A DNA stretch of 64,000 nt from CAMAVH01 sp036500145 (GTDB lineage: Bacteria; Pseudomonadota; Alphaproteobacteria; SMXQ01): the NCBI GenBank assembly GCA_036500145.1, contig DASYCO010000020.1:7166-71165 (forward strand), read 5' to 3'. Both the position numbers and the translations under genes were made by a program. This document shows, one piece after another, positions 53,598-63,170 of the stretch; position 1 is the first letter of the stretch, and every line of letters starts with the position of its first letter. The notes beneath the pieces were generated by a model, which did no database searches, had not been told where the DNA came from, and worked only from the letters and a program-made list of their open reading frames with translations.

Positions 53598-53623
53598 AAC
53601 GAACGCCGGCCGCCGAGAGTTCC
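53598..53623 (-). promoter_or_regulatory. EcfG-type promoter candidate before the DUF3096 gene
   Basis: Read on the minus strand, GGAAC (53623-53619) and CGTT (53601-53598) are 17 bases apart, the spacing used by alphaproteobacterial general-stress EcfG sigma factors. Confidence 0.45.
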
Positions 53624-53653
53624 CGAGAACTCCCGGCAGCCGGCGGCTTCCGT

Positions 53654-54715
53654 TCAGACCAAGCCGTAGAGCGCGCGGGCGTTGGCGCCGAGAATCTTGT
53701 CGACGGCGGCGGGGGAGACCTTGCCGTCCTTTTTCAGCAGGCGGAGCGCCTCGATCTCGGTCGAGGTGTCGTGGTGGCCGTAGTCGGTGCCGACCACGAG
53801 GTTGTCCTCGCCGGAGACCTTGATGACGTCGGCGAGGTCGTCGGTCACCTGGCAGGCGACGAACATGCGGTTGTCCTTCAGCGCCGTGGCCGCCAGGCGC
53901 TTGCCGCGCCGCTTGAAGCGCAGGGCGAGGTCGTTCATGACGTAGGGCAGCCATTGCGAGCTGACCTCGACGAAGCCCCAGCGCGTCTTCGGGAACATGG
54001 TCGGAATGCCTTCGACCATCAGCGCGTGGAAGGCGCCGACGACCGGCAGCTTGAACTTGTTGAAGCCGCTCTCCTCCGAGAAGAAGTCGTGCACCTGGAA
54101 GGCGCCGGTGCCGGAATGCAGGCAAAGCGGCATGTCGAGCTCCTCCGCCAGCTTGTAGAGCGGGAAGAAGTAGGGATCGGTCAGGCGCTTCTCCGATTCG
54201 AAGCCACGCATGAAGATGCCGCAGGCGCCGTTCTCCTTGGCCCAGAGCAGCTCGTCGCGCATCTTGTCCATCTGCAGCAGCGGCGGCATGGCGACCCAGC
54301 GCAGGCGGTTCTTGCCCTTCTTCCAGATGTCGCCGAGCCAGCGGTTGTAGCTCTGCACCAACGCCGTCTCGACATGGCCTTTCAGCGTGATGGGGCGCAG
54401 GAACAGCGTCGGATAGAGCACCTGGATGTCGATCTCCAGCTCGTCCATGTGCTTGAGGCGCGCGTCGATGTCGCGCATCTCGCGCGTCTCGCTGGTGGTG
54501 TTCTCGTGGCCGACGTTGGATTCCTTCGGCTGCAGGCGGCCGTCGATCACCCAATATTCGCGCAGCGCGTTCTTGCCGTCGTTCGACGTCCGCGCGTCGC
54601 CGTGCGTCTGCGCCACGACGATGGGCGCGTACTTGCGGTCGGCCTCGGGCATGAATTCCCAGGTGCGGGGAATTTCCAGGACATGGGCGTCGGAATCGAT
54701 GGTGCGCAGGGTCAT
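53654..54715 (-). CDS. Amidohydrolase-2 (ACMSD-like) family enzyme
   Basis: The N-terminal metal motif is IDSDAHVLE. PLCLHSGTGAFQVHDFF mid-protein gives another His, and DNLVVGTDYGHHDTSTEIEAL near the end gives the catalytic Asp. These TIM-barrel enzymes hydrolyse or decarboxylate aromatic-ring products. The DxH in place of HxH in the first motif is common in this branch. The substrate is unknown. Confidence 0.9.
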   Translation of the reverse strand: MTLRTIDSDAHVLEIPRTWEFMPEADRKYAPIVVAQTHGDARTSNDGKNALREYWVIDGRLQPKESNVGHENTTSETREMRDIDARLKHMDELEIDIQVLYPTLFLRPITLKGHVETALVQSYNRWLGDIWKKGKNRLRWVAMPPLLQMDKMRDELLWAKENGACGIFMRGFESEKRLTDPYFFPLYKLAEELDMPLCLHSGTGAFQVHDFFSEESGFNKFKLPVVGAFHALMVEGIPTMFPKTRWGFVEVSSQWLPYVMNDLALRFKRRGKRLAATALKDNRMFVACQVTDDLADVIKVSGEDNLVVGTDYGHHDTSTEIEALRLLKKDGKVSPAAVDKILGANARALYGLV

Positions 54716-54904
54716 TCGGCTGTCTCCCTTTGGCGGACGTTGCCGCCGTTCTTCATTTTATGTGCCCTGACAGTTAAACGGCGCGGGCGCGCTAATTCAA
54801 CAGCGATTCGGCAGTGCCCGCGCCCGAAAAAGTGAAATGGGCCGCGTTCCGCTGGATGGGCCGAACACGGCATGGCCTGTGCTTCGCTGTGCGGAAGTGG
54901 GTAT

Positions 54905-54942
54905 AAAAAAGGCACCACGACGGCGGGGGGCCGTCGGGTGCC
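54905..54942 (-). terminator. Intrinsic terminator downstream of yciB
   Basis: GGCACCACGACGGC and GCCGTCGGGTGCC pair around a G-rich loop. On the minus strand the stem is followed by TTTTTT (54910-54905). It lies about 170 bases past the yciB stop, with nothing coding between. Confidence 0.8.
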
Positions 54943-55114
54943 TGCAGGTTTGACCGGAGTCATGAAGGCCGTCCGAGCCGAGGGGGGTCAACGTCCGTCG
55001 GAGGGGGGGAGATTAACGTCCATTGGTCGGCGGGACGACCTTCCCCCTCGACATAGGCCTCGGCGGGAAGGGCCTCAAGTCACACCCTTTCACATGGGCG
55101 TGAGAGTTCTGGCC

Positions 55115-55720
55115 CTAGCGTTCGGCGTCTGGCGCCGGCGTCTCGGGGTCGGGCAGCTTGTGGCGGTTGAGCAGCGGCGTCTGCGACAGCGCGAAGAGCA
55201 TCGTCAGCAGCATGATGCCGAACACCTTGAAGTTGACCCAGAGGTCGGTGCTCTGCGTGCGCCAGACGATCTCGTTGAGGCCGGCCATGGCCAAGAAGAA
55301 CAGGCCGAAGCGGAAGGTCAGCTTGCGCCAGCCCACCTCGTCCATCGCCCAGGCGCTGCCGAGCACGGGCTTGAGCAGGGCGCGGCCCGTGAGCAGGCCG
55401 GCCAGCAGGATGGCGCCGAGCACGGCCTGGACGATGGTCGGCTTCATCTTGATGAAGGTGTCGTCGTGCAGCCACAGCGTCAGCCCGCCGAACAGGCCGA
55501 CGACGAGGGCCGTGATCAGCGGCATGAGCGGCAGCTTGCGCGCGATGACCAGGGAGAGCGCCAGGGCGACGGCTGTCGTGGCCATCAGGGCGACGGTCGC
55601 CGTCATCAGGTCGCCGCGCAGGTAGGCGATGAAGAAGGCGGCGAGCGGGCCGTAGTCGGTCAGCGGCTTGAGCCAGCGCGGCACGGGGCGCGCGGCGCCG
55701 GAGGGGGAAGGCTGTGTCAT
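55115..55720 (-). CDS. yciB: YciB/IspZ-type inner-membrane septation protein
   Basis: The protein has five membrane segments and family motifs YGPLAAFFIAYLRGDLMTAT, GLTLWLHDDTFIKMKPTI and LNEIVWRTQSTDLWVNFKVFG. YciB proteins act in cell-envelope and septum formation. The 201-residue length is normal. Confidence 0.93.
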   Translation of the reverse strand: MTQPSPSGAARPVPRWLKPLTDYGPLAAFFIAYLRGDLMTATVALMATTAVALALSLVIARKLPLMPLITALVVGLFGGLTLWLHDDTFIKMKPTIVQAVLGAILLAGLLTGRALLKPVLGSAWAMDEVGWRKLTFRFGLFFLAMAGLNEIVWRTQSTDLWVNFKVFGIMLLTMLFALSQTPLLNRHKLPDPETPAPDAER

Positions 55721-55952
55721 GACGCACTCTTAACAGATAAGGCCAGCTAACAGAAACAGATGGCGCGGGCGGCCGGCAACGGGCAGGGGGACGGCCGGCG
55801 CATCGTCGCGCCGCTTTGCGGCGGTTCTGTGGCTTGGCTTGGTGACGAGGTCCGGGCGCGGTCATTGTCAGGCGACGCGGGAGCGTGTAGGGCTGGGCAG
55901 CCGGTGCGGCGCTTCCCCGGTTCGACGCTTCTAGGCCTGCGAGTGACCCGCC

Positions 55953-56150
55953 ATGACCTTTCTCTCCGACCCGACGCTGCTGCTCGTCTTCGCCGTCGCC
56001 GTCGCCGCGGCCTTCTTCGCGGGGCGGCTCGGGCGCAAGGCGTACCTGTGGCTGCGCCGGCGCAAGACGCCGGTCCAGGCCGGGCCGCCACCGTCGCGCC
56101 AGGTGCAGCGCGCCGAACGCCGCCGGATGGAAAAGAAGACACGGGACTGA
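55953..56150 (+). CDS. Small single-pass membrane protein
   Basis: 65 residues: one hydrophobic helix (LLLVFAVAVAAAFFAGRLG) then a strongly basic tail (LWLRRRKTP ... VQRAERRRMEKKTRD). No family is recognised. The start codon is acceptable but lacks a strong ribosome-binding site. Confidence 0.6.
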   Translation: MTFLSDPTLLLVFAVAVAAAFFAGRLGRKAYLWLRRRKTPVQAGPPPSRQVQRAERRRMEKKTRD

Positions 56151-56193
56151 ACTTGCGGACCTGCGCCGCCGCCTGGAACAGCGGCGTTCCGTC

Positions 56194-56982
56194 CTAGACC
56201 CACTGCAGCATGATGGACAGGCTGGTGAGGGTCGTCAGCAGCATCGACACGGCCTGCTTGCCGGCGATGCGGCGCTCCACCTCCGCCGGAATCTTCTCGA
56301 GACCCTGCTTGACCGCCCAGACAGCCGCTTGGGTGCGGTTGCGCACGTTGATTTTGCGCAGGATCGCCTTCAGATGCATCTTCACGGTCGCTTCGTTGAT
56401 GCTGAGCTGATGGGCGATTGACTTGTTGGCGTCGCCGCTGGCCAGGCAGCGCAGGATCAGGATCTCGCGGTCCGACAGGCCGCTGCCGTCGAACAGCGGG
56501 CCGTAGCCGGGCTGCGTGGCGCGATCGTCGATCAGCAGCTGCGCGAGCCCGGTGGGAAACACCTTCTGGCCGAGCATCACCAGCGACAGCGACTGGACGA
56601 GGGCTTCGGGCGACATGCCGCTCAGGAGATAGGCGTCTGCGCCGGCCTCCAGCGCGATTGCCAGCTTCTGCGCGGAGAAATTGCGCGTGAGGATGACGAT
56701 GCGCGCATGCGGCAACGTCCGGCGCAGGAGGTGGACATCCTCCATGAGGTGGTCGTGGTCCTGCGGATCGATGATGACGAGCCCGGGACTGACGTCCTTG
56801 CCGGCTTCGCCGACGGCTTCGGCGGCGGAATGCGTCTCCCACCGGATGTCGAACGGCGTCTTGAAGAGGATGAGCTTGAGCCCTTCGCGAAACAGCCGAT
56901 TGCCCTCCACGATGAGAGTGGGGACGCTGGCTGCCTTTGATCCGGGATCGCCGTCGTGCGTCGGGAGAAGAATGTTTTGCAT
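56194..56982 (-). CDS. CsgD/NarL-like response regulator, paralogue of the one at 36035
   Basis: It shares LIVEGNRLFREGLK, GADAYLLSGMSPEALVQSLSLVMLGQKVFPTGLAQLLIDDR and the LuxR helix-turn-helix (LSDREILILRCLASGDANKSIAHQLSINEATVKMHLKAILRKI) with the regulator at 36035. The receiver keeps an Asp (VIIDPQD) but has Glu-Gly-Asn in place of the acidic pair. A C-terminal hydrophobic extension (AVSMLLTTLTSLSIMLQW) could touch the membrane and is absent from the paralogue. No good ribosome-binding site precedes the ATG. Confidence 0.88.
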   Translation of the reverse strand: MQNILLPTHDGDPGSKAASVPTLIVEGNRLFREGLKLILFKTPFDIRWETHSAAEAVGEAGKDVSPGLVIIDPQDHDHLMEDVHLLRRTLPHARIVILTRNFSAQKLAIALEAGADAYLLSGMSPEALVQSLSLVMLGQKVFPTGLAQLLIDDRATQPGYGPLFDGSGLSDREILILRCLASGDANKSIAHQLSINEATVKMHLKAILRKINVRNRTQAAVWAVKQGLEKIPAEVERRIAGKQAVSMLLTTLTSLSIMLQWV

Positions 56983-56989
56983 ACGTATG
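56980..56989. promoter_or_regulatory. Palindrome over the regulator start codon
   Basis: CATACGTATG is a perfect 10-base palindrome whose first three bases are the start codon (minus strand) of the regulator at 56194-56982. Such a site could be an operator for self-repression. Confidence 0.35.
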
Positions 56990-57324
56990 TAACGCGAACG
57001 TTTTTCAAAAGTTCAACGTATAAGCGGTGTGCAATTACTTCGTTTCTCTTGGAACGTTTTGAACTATCCAGATTCGAACGCTGACGCAATGCCGATGTGC
57101 AGGGGCTTTTACTCGAATTTTATTCGAGAGTGACGCAACGTGACTTGAAGTCGCGAGGCCTGGTCCTCGCGACGCAGGGCTGGAAAGAACGAACCTAGCG
57201 TCGGCAGTTTGCATCTTCGTGACTGCGGCGGCGTCCGCACGCGAATGTCCGCGCGTGCCGGCTGGCGCAATGGCGCGGCCGAGAATGTGCTCATTCGATG
57301 TGCGGGAAGTCCGGAGGGCGGGAA
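56990..57324. other. Spacer between the regulator and tRNA-Val
   Basis: No gene is found. The part next to the regulator (56990-57070) is AT-rich with several AACGTT/ACGTTT words and should contain its promoter. The rest shows no structure I can name. Confidence 0.5.
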
Positions 57325-57399
57325 TGGTGGGCGCTGCAGGGATTGAACCTGCGACCCCTACCGTGTGAAGGTAATGCTCTACCGCTGAGCTAAGCGCCC
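57325..57399 (-). tRNA. tRNA-Val (anticodon CAC)
   Basis: On the minus strand the acceptor GGGCGCT pairs with AGCGCCC, and CCA is encoded (57325-57327). The anticodon loop is TTCACAC with CAC at 57365-57367. The T loop reads GGTTCAATCC. The D arm is TAGCTCAGCGGTAGAGC. Confidence 0.95.
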
Positions 57400-57576
57400 A
57401 TAAGCGCCCTTCCGGAGGGGGACCATATACTGGCCCCCATGGCAGGGTGTCAAGGAAGCCCCAAGCCCATGGCCGGCAAGGGGAACCGGCCGCCCGGCGC
57501 GCCCTGTCACGGGGGCGTACCGCCAAAGCTGCGGATTTGCTACATTTCCGCTTCACGATTGGAGCGGCCAGCCGCC

Positions 57577-58440
57577 ATGACCCGCCGGACAGCAGGATAT
57601 TTCGCCGCCGCCTGCCTCGGCCTTTTCCTGGCCGGCGCTTATGTCTGCCCGGCACGGGCGGCCGAAGCGCCTGCGGTGCGCGTGGTCGACCTGACCTACG
57701 AGGTCTACCTTGGCGGGCTCCACATCTTCGACTTCGACGCCGCCGTCACGCTGCGGGCGAACAGCTACAGCGTCGCCGTCGCGGGCGGCACGCGCGGCAT
57801 GCTCGGCTGGATCTACAAGTGGGACCTCAAGCTCGCCGCCGAAGGCGCCGACGACGCGGGCCGCATCCGCCCGCGCAGCTACGTCAGCATGACCGACTGG
57901 CAGGGCAAGCCCCGGACCATGCGCCTCGCTTTCGGCGCAGCCGGCGCCTACGACGTGACGCGCGACCCGCCCGAGGAGAGCGATCCGCAGGAGGACGAAG
58001 GCGAACTGCCGGCCAGCCTGCCGGGCGACGTCGTCGATCCGCTCAGCTTCGCCGTCGCGGCCAGCCGCGCCGTGGCGGCGAACGGCCGCTGCGCGCAGAC
58101 CCTGCCGCTGTTCGACGGCAAGCGGCGCTACGACCTGATCGTCAGCGACCTTGGGACCGACGCGCTGCCGGCCAACCGCTATTCGATCTACCAGGGCCCG
58201 GCGATGCGCTGCGGCTTCGCGATGGAGCGCATTTCAGGATTCAGCAAGGTGCGGCGCAACACGCGCCAGTCGGACGAGGCGTCCGCTGCGCCGCCGACCG
58301 TGTGGCTGGCGTCGATCCGCGACGGGCTGCCGCCGCTGCCGGTGCGCTACGAAGGCACCATCGCGCTCGGCGACATGGTGATCCATCTCACGAAGGCGGA
58401 GCTGCGCAGCGAGGTCGCCGAGGTTCCGGCGCGGCCCTGA
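57577..58440 (+). CDS. Secreted DUF3108 protein
   Basis: A signal peptide (cleavage after ARA, about 28) precedes a beta-rich domain: LTYEVYLGGLHIFDFDAAVTL, GWIYKWDLKLAAEG and, later, YDGKRRYDLIVSDLG-like and IALGDMVIHLTKAEL blocks, matching DUF3108. The DUF may act in envelope lipid or polysaccharide handling, but this is unproven. The start at 57577 is placed at the signal peptide. Confidence 0.82.
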   Translation: MTRRTAGYFAAACLGLFLAGAYVCPARAAEAPAVRVVDLTYEVYLGGLHIFDFDAAVTLRANSYSVAVAGGTRGMLGWIYKWDLKLAAEGADDAGRIRPRSYVSMTDWQGKPRTMRLAFGAAGAYDVTRDPPEESDPQEDEGELPASLPGDVVDPLSFAVAASRAVAANGRCAQTLPLFDGKRRYDLIVSDLGTDALPANRYSIYQGPAMRCGFAMERISGFSKVRRNTRQSDEASAAPPTVWLASIRDGLPPLPVRYEGTIALGDMVIHLTKAELRSEVAEVPARP

Positions 58441-58462
58441 GAGAGAATGCGGGGCGGGCGGT

Positions 58463-59134
58463 TCAGGCGGGAAGCCGGCCCGCGAGGACCGTGAACAGCT
58501 CTTCGAGGCTGTCGACCAGGCAGTCGGCGCCCAGCTCCTTCGGCGGCGTGTTGGAATAGCCGTAGCTCACCGCGACGGTGAAGAGCCCGGCGATGCGGCC
58601 GGCGATCACGTCGTTGGCCCCGTCGCCGACCATGATGGTCTCGTCGGCCGAGGTGCCGAGCTGTTCCATCAGGGCCTGGAGCGGGCCGGGATCGGGCTTC
58701 TTGGTGGCGAAGGTGTCGCCGCCGGCGATGGCGCGGAACAGCTGAGTCGCGCCGAGCTGGCCGAGAATGCGCTTGGCCGCCTTTTCCGGCTTGTTGGTGC
58801 AGACGGCGAGCGGCAGGCCCATGGCGGCGAGCCGTTCGAGCGTCTCGCGGGCGCCGGGATAGAAGCCGGACGGCGGCTGGCTGGTGTATTCGACGCGCAC
58901 GACTTCGAGGGCTTCGGCGAGCGCCGCGCCGTTCAGGCGGCGGCCCGAGGCGGCGAAGGCGCGCTCGGTCAGCGCCATGGCGCCGTCGCCGATCATCGTC
59001 TTAACCTGGGAGACGGTCACCAGCGGCAGCTTGTAGTGCGCCAGGCCGCCGTTGACGGCGGCGGTCAGCTCGATGGCGCTGTCGATCAGGGTGCCGTCGA
59101 GGTCGAAGATGATGGCGCGCAGCGGCTGGGACAT
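58463..59134 (-). CDS. gph: Phosphoglycolate phosphatase (HAD family)
   Basis: The HAD nucleophile motif is IFDLDGTLIDS, followed by LAVCTNKPEKAAKRIL and IMVGDGANDVIAGRIAGL. Gph removes 2-phosphoglycolate made by DNA repair or by photorespiration-like reactions. The 223-residue length is typical. It is convergent with the DUF3108 gene. Confidence 0.9.
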   Translation of the reverse strand: MSQPLRAIIFDLDGTLIDSAIELTAAVNGGLAHYKLPLVTVSQVKTMIGDGAMALTERAFAASGRRLNGAALAEALEVVRVEYTSQPPSGFYPGARETLERLAAMGLPLAVCTNKPEKAAKRILGQLGATQLFRAIAGGDTFATKKPDPGPLQALMEQLGTSADETIMVGDGANDVIAGRIAGLFTVAVSYGYSNTPPKELGADCLVDSLEELFTVLAGRLPA

Positions 59135-59339
59135 AGGCGACAGGCAATCACATGAGAATGGGGCGGCCGGCGAAGTTGGGGGACGCCAAACCTGGCCCGG
59201 GATGCTAAAACGAATCGCCGCCGCGTGTAACGAAATGTCACAAGACGTGACTTGGCCGGCGGCGCTTCTCTATGGCAGTTTCACCGCCCATGAACAAGCG
59301 TGATCCCCGTTTCCGCCGCTGCCCGCTGGTCGCCCGACA

Positions 59340-60815
59340 ATGAAGAAACCGACGAAAAAAGCGTCCCGCAAGGCCGTCTCCCCGCGCAAGCCGGCAAAAG
59401 CCGCCCGAACTGCGCCCAAGAGCGCATCCAAGGCCGCATCCAAACCCGCGGCCCGTCCCTGCGCCGTCGTCGTGCTCGCCGCCGGGCAGGGCACGCGCAT
59501 GAAGTCGTCGCTGCCCAAGGTGCTGCATGTCGTCGCCGGCCGCCCCATGCTCGGCCATGTGCTGGCGACCGCCCAGGCGCTCGCCGCCGCCCGCACCGTC
59601 GTGGTGGTGGCCCCCGGCATGGACGTGGTGGCCGAGGCGGCCAAGCCCGCCGTCGCCGCGATCCAGCAGAAGCAGCTCGGCACCGGCGACGCCGTCAAGG
59701 CGGCGCGCCGGGCGCTGAACGGATTCAAGGGCGACGTGCTGGTGCTGTTCGGCGACACGCCGTTGCTGCGCCCCGAGACGCTGCGCGCCGTGCTCGGCGC
59801 GCTCGACGAGACGACGGCCATCGCCGTGCTCGGCTTCAGGCCGGAAGGCGCCAACGAATACGGCCGCCTGGTCGCCAAGCCCAACGGCCGGCTGGAGCGC
59901 ATCGTCGAATACCGCGACGCCTCGGCCAAGGAGCGCCGCATCCCGCTCTGCAACTCCGGCGTCATGGCCGTGCGCGGCGAGCATCTGTTCGGCCTGCTCG
60001 ACGGGCTGAAGGCGGACAACGCCAAGGGCGAATACTACCTGACCGACATCGTCGCCCTGGCGCGCAAGCAGAAGCTGCGCGCGCGCGTCGTCGAAGGCGC
60101 GGCCGAGGAGCTGCTCGGCGTCAATTCGCGCGCGGACCTGGCGGTGGCGGAAGCCGTGCTGCAGCAGCGCCTGCGCGCGGCGGCGCTCGCCGACGGCGTC
60201 ACCATGGTCGATCCCTCCACGGTCTACTTCAGCGCCGACACCAAGATCGCGCGCGACGTCGTCGTCGGCCCCAACGTGATGTTCGGGCCCGGCGTCGCCA
60301 TCGGCGAAGGCACGACGATCCGCGCCTTCTGCCACATCGAGGGCGCCACCGTGGGGGCCAGCTGCATCATCGGGCCCTTCGCGCGCCTGCGGCCGGGCGC
60401 GGAGCTGGCGGACGAGGTGCATGTCGGCAACTTCTGCGAGATCAAGGCGGCCAAGCTCGAGCGCGGCGCCAAGGTCAACCATCTCTCCTACATCGGCGAC
60501 GCGCGCGTCGGGCGCGACACGAACATCGGCGCCGGCACCATCACCTGCAACTACGACGGCTACGACAAGCACCTGACCGACATCGGCGCCAACGTCTTCG
60601 TCGGCTCCGACGTGGCGTTTGTCGCGCCCGTCGTCATCGGCGACGGCGCCGTGATCGGCGCCGGCTCGGTGGTGACGCGCGACGTGCCCGCCGACGCCCT
60701 GGCGGTGACGCGCGCCGAGGAACGCCAGATCGCGGGCGCGGCCGGCCGCTTCCGCGACCGCAAGCGCGCCGCAAAGGTTGCAAAGACCAGCGCCGCGAAG
60801 AAGAGCAAGGCTTAA
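59340..60815 (+). CDS. glmU: Bifunctional GlmU (UDP-GlcNAc pyrophosphorylase and acetyltransferase)
   Basis: The uridyltransferase motif LAAGQGTRMKSSLPKVLHVV begins at about residue 44. The left-handed beta-helix acetyltransferase part contains NFCEIKAAKLERGAKVNHLSYIGDA and NIGAGTITCNYDG. It makes UDP-GlcNAc for peptidoglycan and lipid A. An unusual Lys/Ala-rich extension of about 40 residues precedes the catalytic start. glmS follows after four bases. Confidence 0.96.
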   Translation: MKKPTKKASRKAVSPRKPAKAARTAPKSASKAASKPAARPCAVVVLAAGQGTRMKSSLPKVLHVVAGRPMLGHVLATAQALAAARTVVVVAPGMDVVAEAAKPAVAAIQQKQLGTGDAVKAARRALNGFKGDVLVLFGDTPLLRPETLRAVLGALDETTAIAVLGFRPEGANEYGRLVAKPNGRLERIVEYRDASAKERRIPLCNSGVMAVRGEHLFGLLDGLKADNAKGEYYLTDIVALARKQKLRARVVEGAAEELLGVNSRADLAVAEAVLQQRLRAAALADGVTMVDPSTVYFSADTKIARDVVVGPNVMFGPGVAIGEGTTIRAFCHIEGATVGASCIIGPFARLRPGAELADEVHVGNFCEIKAAKLERGAKVNHLSYIGDARVGRDTNIGAGTITCNYDGYDKHLTDIGANVFVGSDVAFVAPVVIGDGAVIGAGSVVTRDVPADALAVTRAEERQIAGAAGRFRDRKRAAKVAKTSAAKKSKA

Positions 60816-60819
60816 CGAC

Positions 60820-62643
60820 ATGTGCGGCATCGTCGGCATCGTCGGGCGTCGGCCCGTCGCGCCCATCCTCGTCGAAGGCCTCAAGCGCCTGGAATATCGC
60901 GGCTACGATTCGGCCGGCATCGCCACGCTCGTGAACGGCCACATCGACCGTCGCCGCGCCGAAGGCAAGATCGTCAACCTCGAGCGCCGCCTGGTCGAAT
61001 CGCCGCTACCCGGCACCACGGGCATCGGCCACACGCGCTGGGCGACCCATGGCGTGCCGAGCGAGGCCAACGCCCATCCGCATGCCAACGGCCGCGTCGC
61101 CGTGGTGCACAACGGCATCATCGAGAACTACCAGGACCTGACGGCCGAGCTGACGGCCGGCGGCGCGGTGTTCGAGAGCCAGACCGACACCGAAGTGGTG
61201 GTGCACCTGATCACCCATTACCTGCAGCGGGGCGAGGATCCGGTGACGGCGGCGCAGAGCGCCATCCGCCGCCTGCACGGCGCCTTCGCGCTCGCCATCA
61301 TCTTCGCCGGCGAGAACGACCTGATGGTCGGCGCGCGCCGCGGCAGCCCGCTTGCGCTCGGCTACGGCGAAGGCGAGATGTTCCTCGGCTCCGACGCCAT
61401 GGCCCTGGCGCCGTTGACCCGCCGCATCGCCTATCTCGAAGAGGGCGACATGGCGATCCTGCGTGCCGGCAGCGTCGAGATCCGCGACGAGCATGGCAAG
61501 CCCGCCACGCGCAAGATGCAGGAGACGCAGGGCGTCGGCACCGACTTCGGCAAGGGCAACTTCCCGCATTTCATGCTGAAGGAAATCTACGAGCAGCCCG
61601 CCGTGATCGGCGACTGCCTGCGCGGCTTCCTGGCCCCCGAAACCGGCGCGATCACGCTGCCCGACCTGCCGTTCGACCTGGCGGCGCTGCCGCGCGCCAC
61701 CATCGTCGCCTGCGGCACCTCGTTCCACGCCGGCCTCGTGGCGCGCTACTGGTTCGAGCGCATCGCGCGCCTGCCCGTCGACATCGACGTGGCCTCCGAG
61801 TTCCGCTACCGCGACGCGCCCATGACGGAAGGGGGCCTCGCCGTCTTCATCTCGCAGTCGGGCGAGACGGCCGACACGCTGGCCGCCCTGCGCCACGCCA
61901 AGGCGCGCGGCCAGCACACGCTCGCCGTGGTCAACGTGGCCGAAAGCAGCATGGCGCGCGAGGCGGACGCGGTGCTGCTCACCCATGCGGGCCCGGAGAT
62001 CGGCGTCGCCTCGACCAAGGCCTTCACCACGCAGCTCACCGTGCTGGCCGCCTTCACCCTGGCGCTGGCCCGCGCGCGCGGCGCCATCGACGCGGCGGCG
62101 GAGGGGCGGCTGTCGACCGCCATCGCCGAAGTGCCCGAGCGCGCCGCCGACGTGCTGCATTACGATGCGGCGATCAAGACACTCGCCGCCGAGGTGGTCG
62201 ACGCGCGCACCGTGCTCTACCTCGGGCGCGGCACCGGCTATCCCATCGCGCTCGAAGGCGCGCTCAAGCTCAAGGAAATCTCCTACATCCATGCCGAAGG
62301 CTTCGCCGCCGGCGAGATGAAGCACGGGCCCATCGCGCTGATCGACAAGACGGTGCCGATCATCGTCATCGCGCCGTCGGACGACTTCTTCGAGAAGACG
62401 GCGTCGAACATGCAGGAGGTCATCGCGCGCGGCGGCCGGGTGATCTTCCTCTCCGACGCGGCGGGCATCGCCAAGCTCGGCGCCATGGCGGCGGCGACCA
62501 TCGAGATTCCGACGGTCGATCCCTTCGTGGCGCCCATCCTCTACACGATCCCGGTGCAGCTGCTCGCCTATCACGTCGCGGTGCTGAAAGGCACCGACGT
62601 GGACCAGCCGCGCAACCTCGCCAAGTCCGTCACGGTGGAATGA
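60820..62643 (+). CDS. glmS: Glucosamine-6-phosphate synthase GlmS
   Basis: The Cys nucleophile follows the initiator Met (MCGIVGIVG). The glutaminase domain has HTRWATHG; two SIS domains follow (CGTSFHAGLVARYW and YLGRGTGYPIALEGALKLKEISYIHAE). The ATG at 60820 is fixed by this N-terminus. It supplies glucosamine-6-phosphate to the pathway whose last steps GlmU performs. No glmS ribozyme is seen. Confidence 0.97.
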   Translation: MCGIVGIVGRRPVAPILVEGLKRLEYRGYDSAGIATLVNGHIDRRRAEGKIVNLERRLVESPLPGTTGIGHTRWATHGVPSEANAHPHANGRVAVVHNGIIENYQDLTAELTAGGAVFESQTDTEVVVHLITHYLQRGEDPVTAAQSAIRRLHGAFALAIIFAGENDLMVGARRGSPLALGYGEGEMFLGSDAMALAPLTRRIAYLEEGDMAILRAGSVEIRDEHGKPATRKMQETQGVGTDFGKGNFPHFMLKEIYEQPAVIGDCLRGFLAPETGAITLPDLPFDLAALPRATIVACGTSFHAGLVARYWFERIARLPVDIDVASEFRYRDAPMTEGGLAVFISQSGETADTLAALRHAKARGQHTLAVVNVAESSMAREADAVLLTHAGPEIGVASTKAFTTQLTVLAAFTLALARARGAIDAAAEGRLSTAIAEVPERAADVLHYDAAIKTLAAEVVDARTVLYLGRGTGYPIALEGALKLKEISYIHAEGFAAGEMKHGPIALIDKTVPIIVIAPSDDFFEKTASNMQEVIARGGRVIFLSDAAGIAKLGAMAAATIEIPTVDPFVAPILYTIPVQLLAYHVAVLKGTDVDQPRNLAKSVTVE

Positions 62644-62647
62644 TCCG

Positions 62648-62935
62648 ATGATCCTCGAAGTCGCCATCTTCAACGTCCACAACGCCGTCACCAAGGCCTT
62701 CGAGGGCGCCTATGCCGAAGCCAGCCCGCTGATCGCGCGCGCCAAGGGGAACCTCGGCCATGAGATGCGCCGCTGCATGGAGACGCGCGGCCGCTACGTG
62801 CTGACGGTGCGGTGGGAGAGCCTGGAGGATCACCTGGAGGGCTTCCGCAAGTCGGCGGACTTCGAGGAATGGCGTCGCCTGCTCGGCGCCTTCTATTCCA
62901 AGCCGCCCGTCGTCGAGCATTACGAGGCGCTTTAG
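62648..62935 (+). CDS. Antibiotic-biosynthesis-monooxygenase-fold small protein
   Basis: A 95-residue dimeric ferredoxin-like fold protein (EVAIFNVHNAVTKAFEGAYAEASPLIARAKG ... VRWESLEDHLEGFRKSADFEEW). Such ABM-fold proteins include quinone monooxygenases and haem-degrading enzymes; the role here is unknown. It starts five bases after the glmS stop. Confidence 0.8.
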   Translation: MILEVAIFNVHNAVTKAFEGAYAEASPLIARAKGNLGHEMRRCMETRGRYVLTVRWESLEDHLEGFRKSADFEEWRRLLGAFYSKPPVVEHYEAL

Positions 62936-63170
62936 CCCAGGTCGCGGACAGGGGCCGGGGTTTCCCGGCCGAAACCGCGAAACCCTTGGATTATCTGGCA
63001 GAATCAGGGATTAACAGGGCCTGGGCAGGCCGGTATAGTACCGCCCAATTCCGCCCCGGCCCGCGTCGTCACGGCTCTTCGCCGTCCTGGCGCTTTCCAT
63101 GAGCCAGGGACATCCGATCTCTCCGGCGTGGCTTGCAGCGGCCGGATTTTCAGCGAGCGCAGAGGACATC

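Noticed and set aside
57035..57655. Minus-strand frame spanning the tRNA-Val gene
   Set aside because: It reads straight through the tRNA and shows no protein features.
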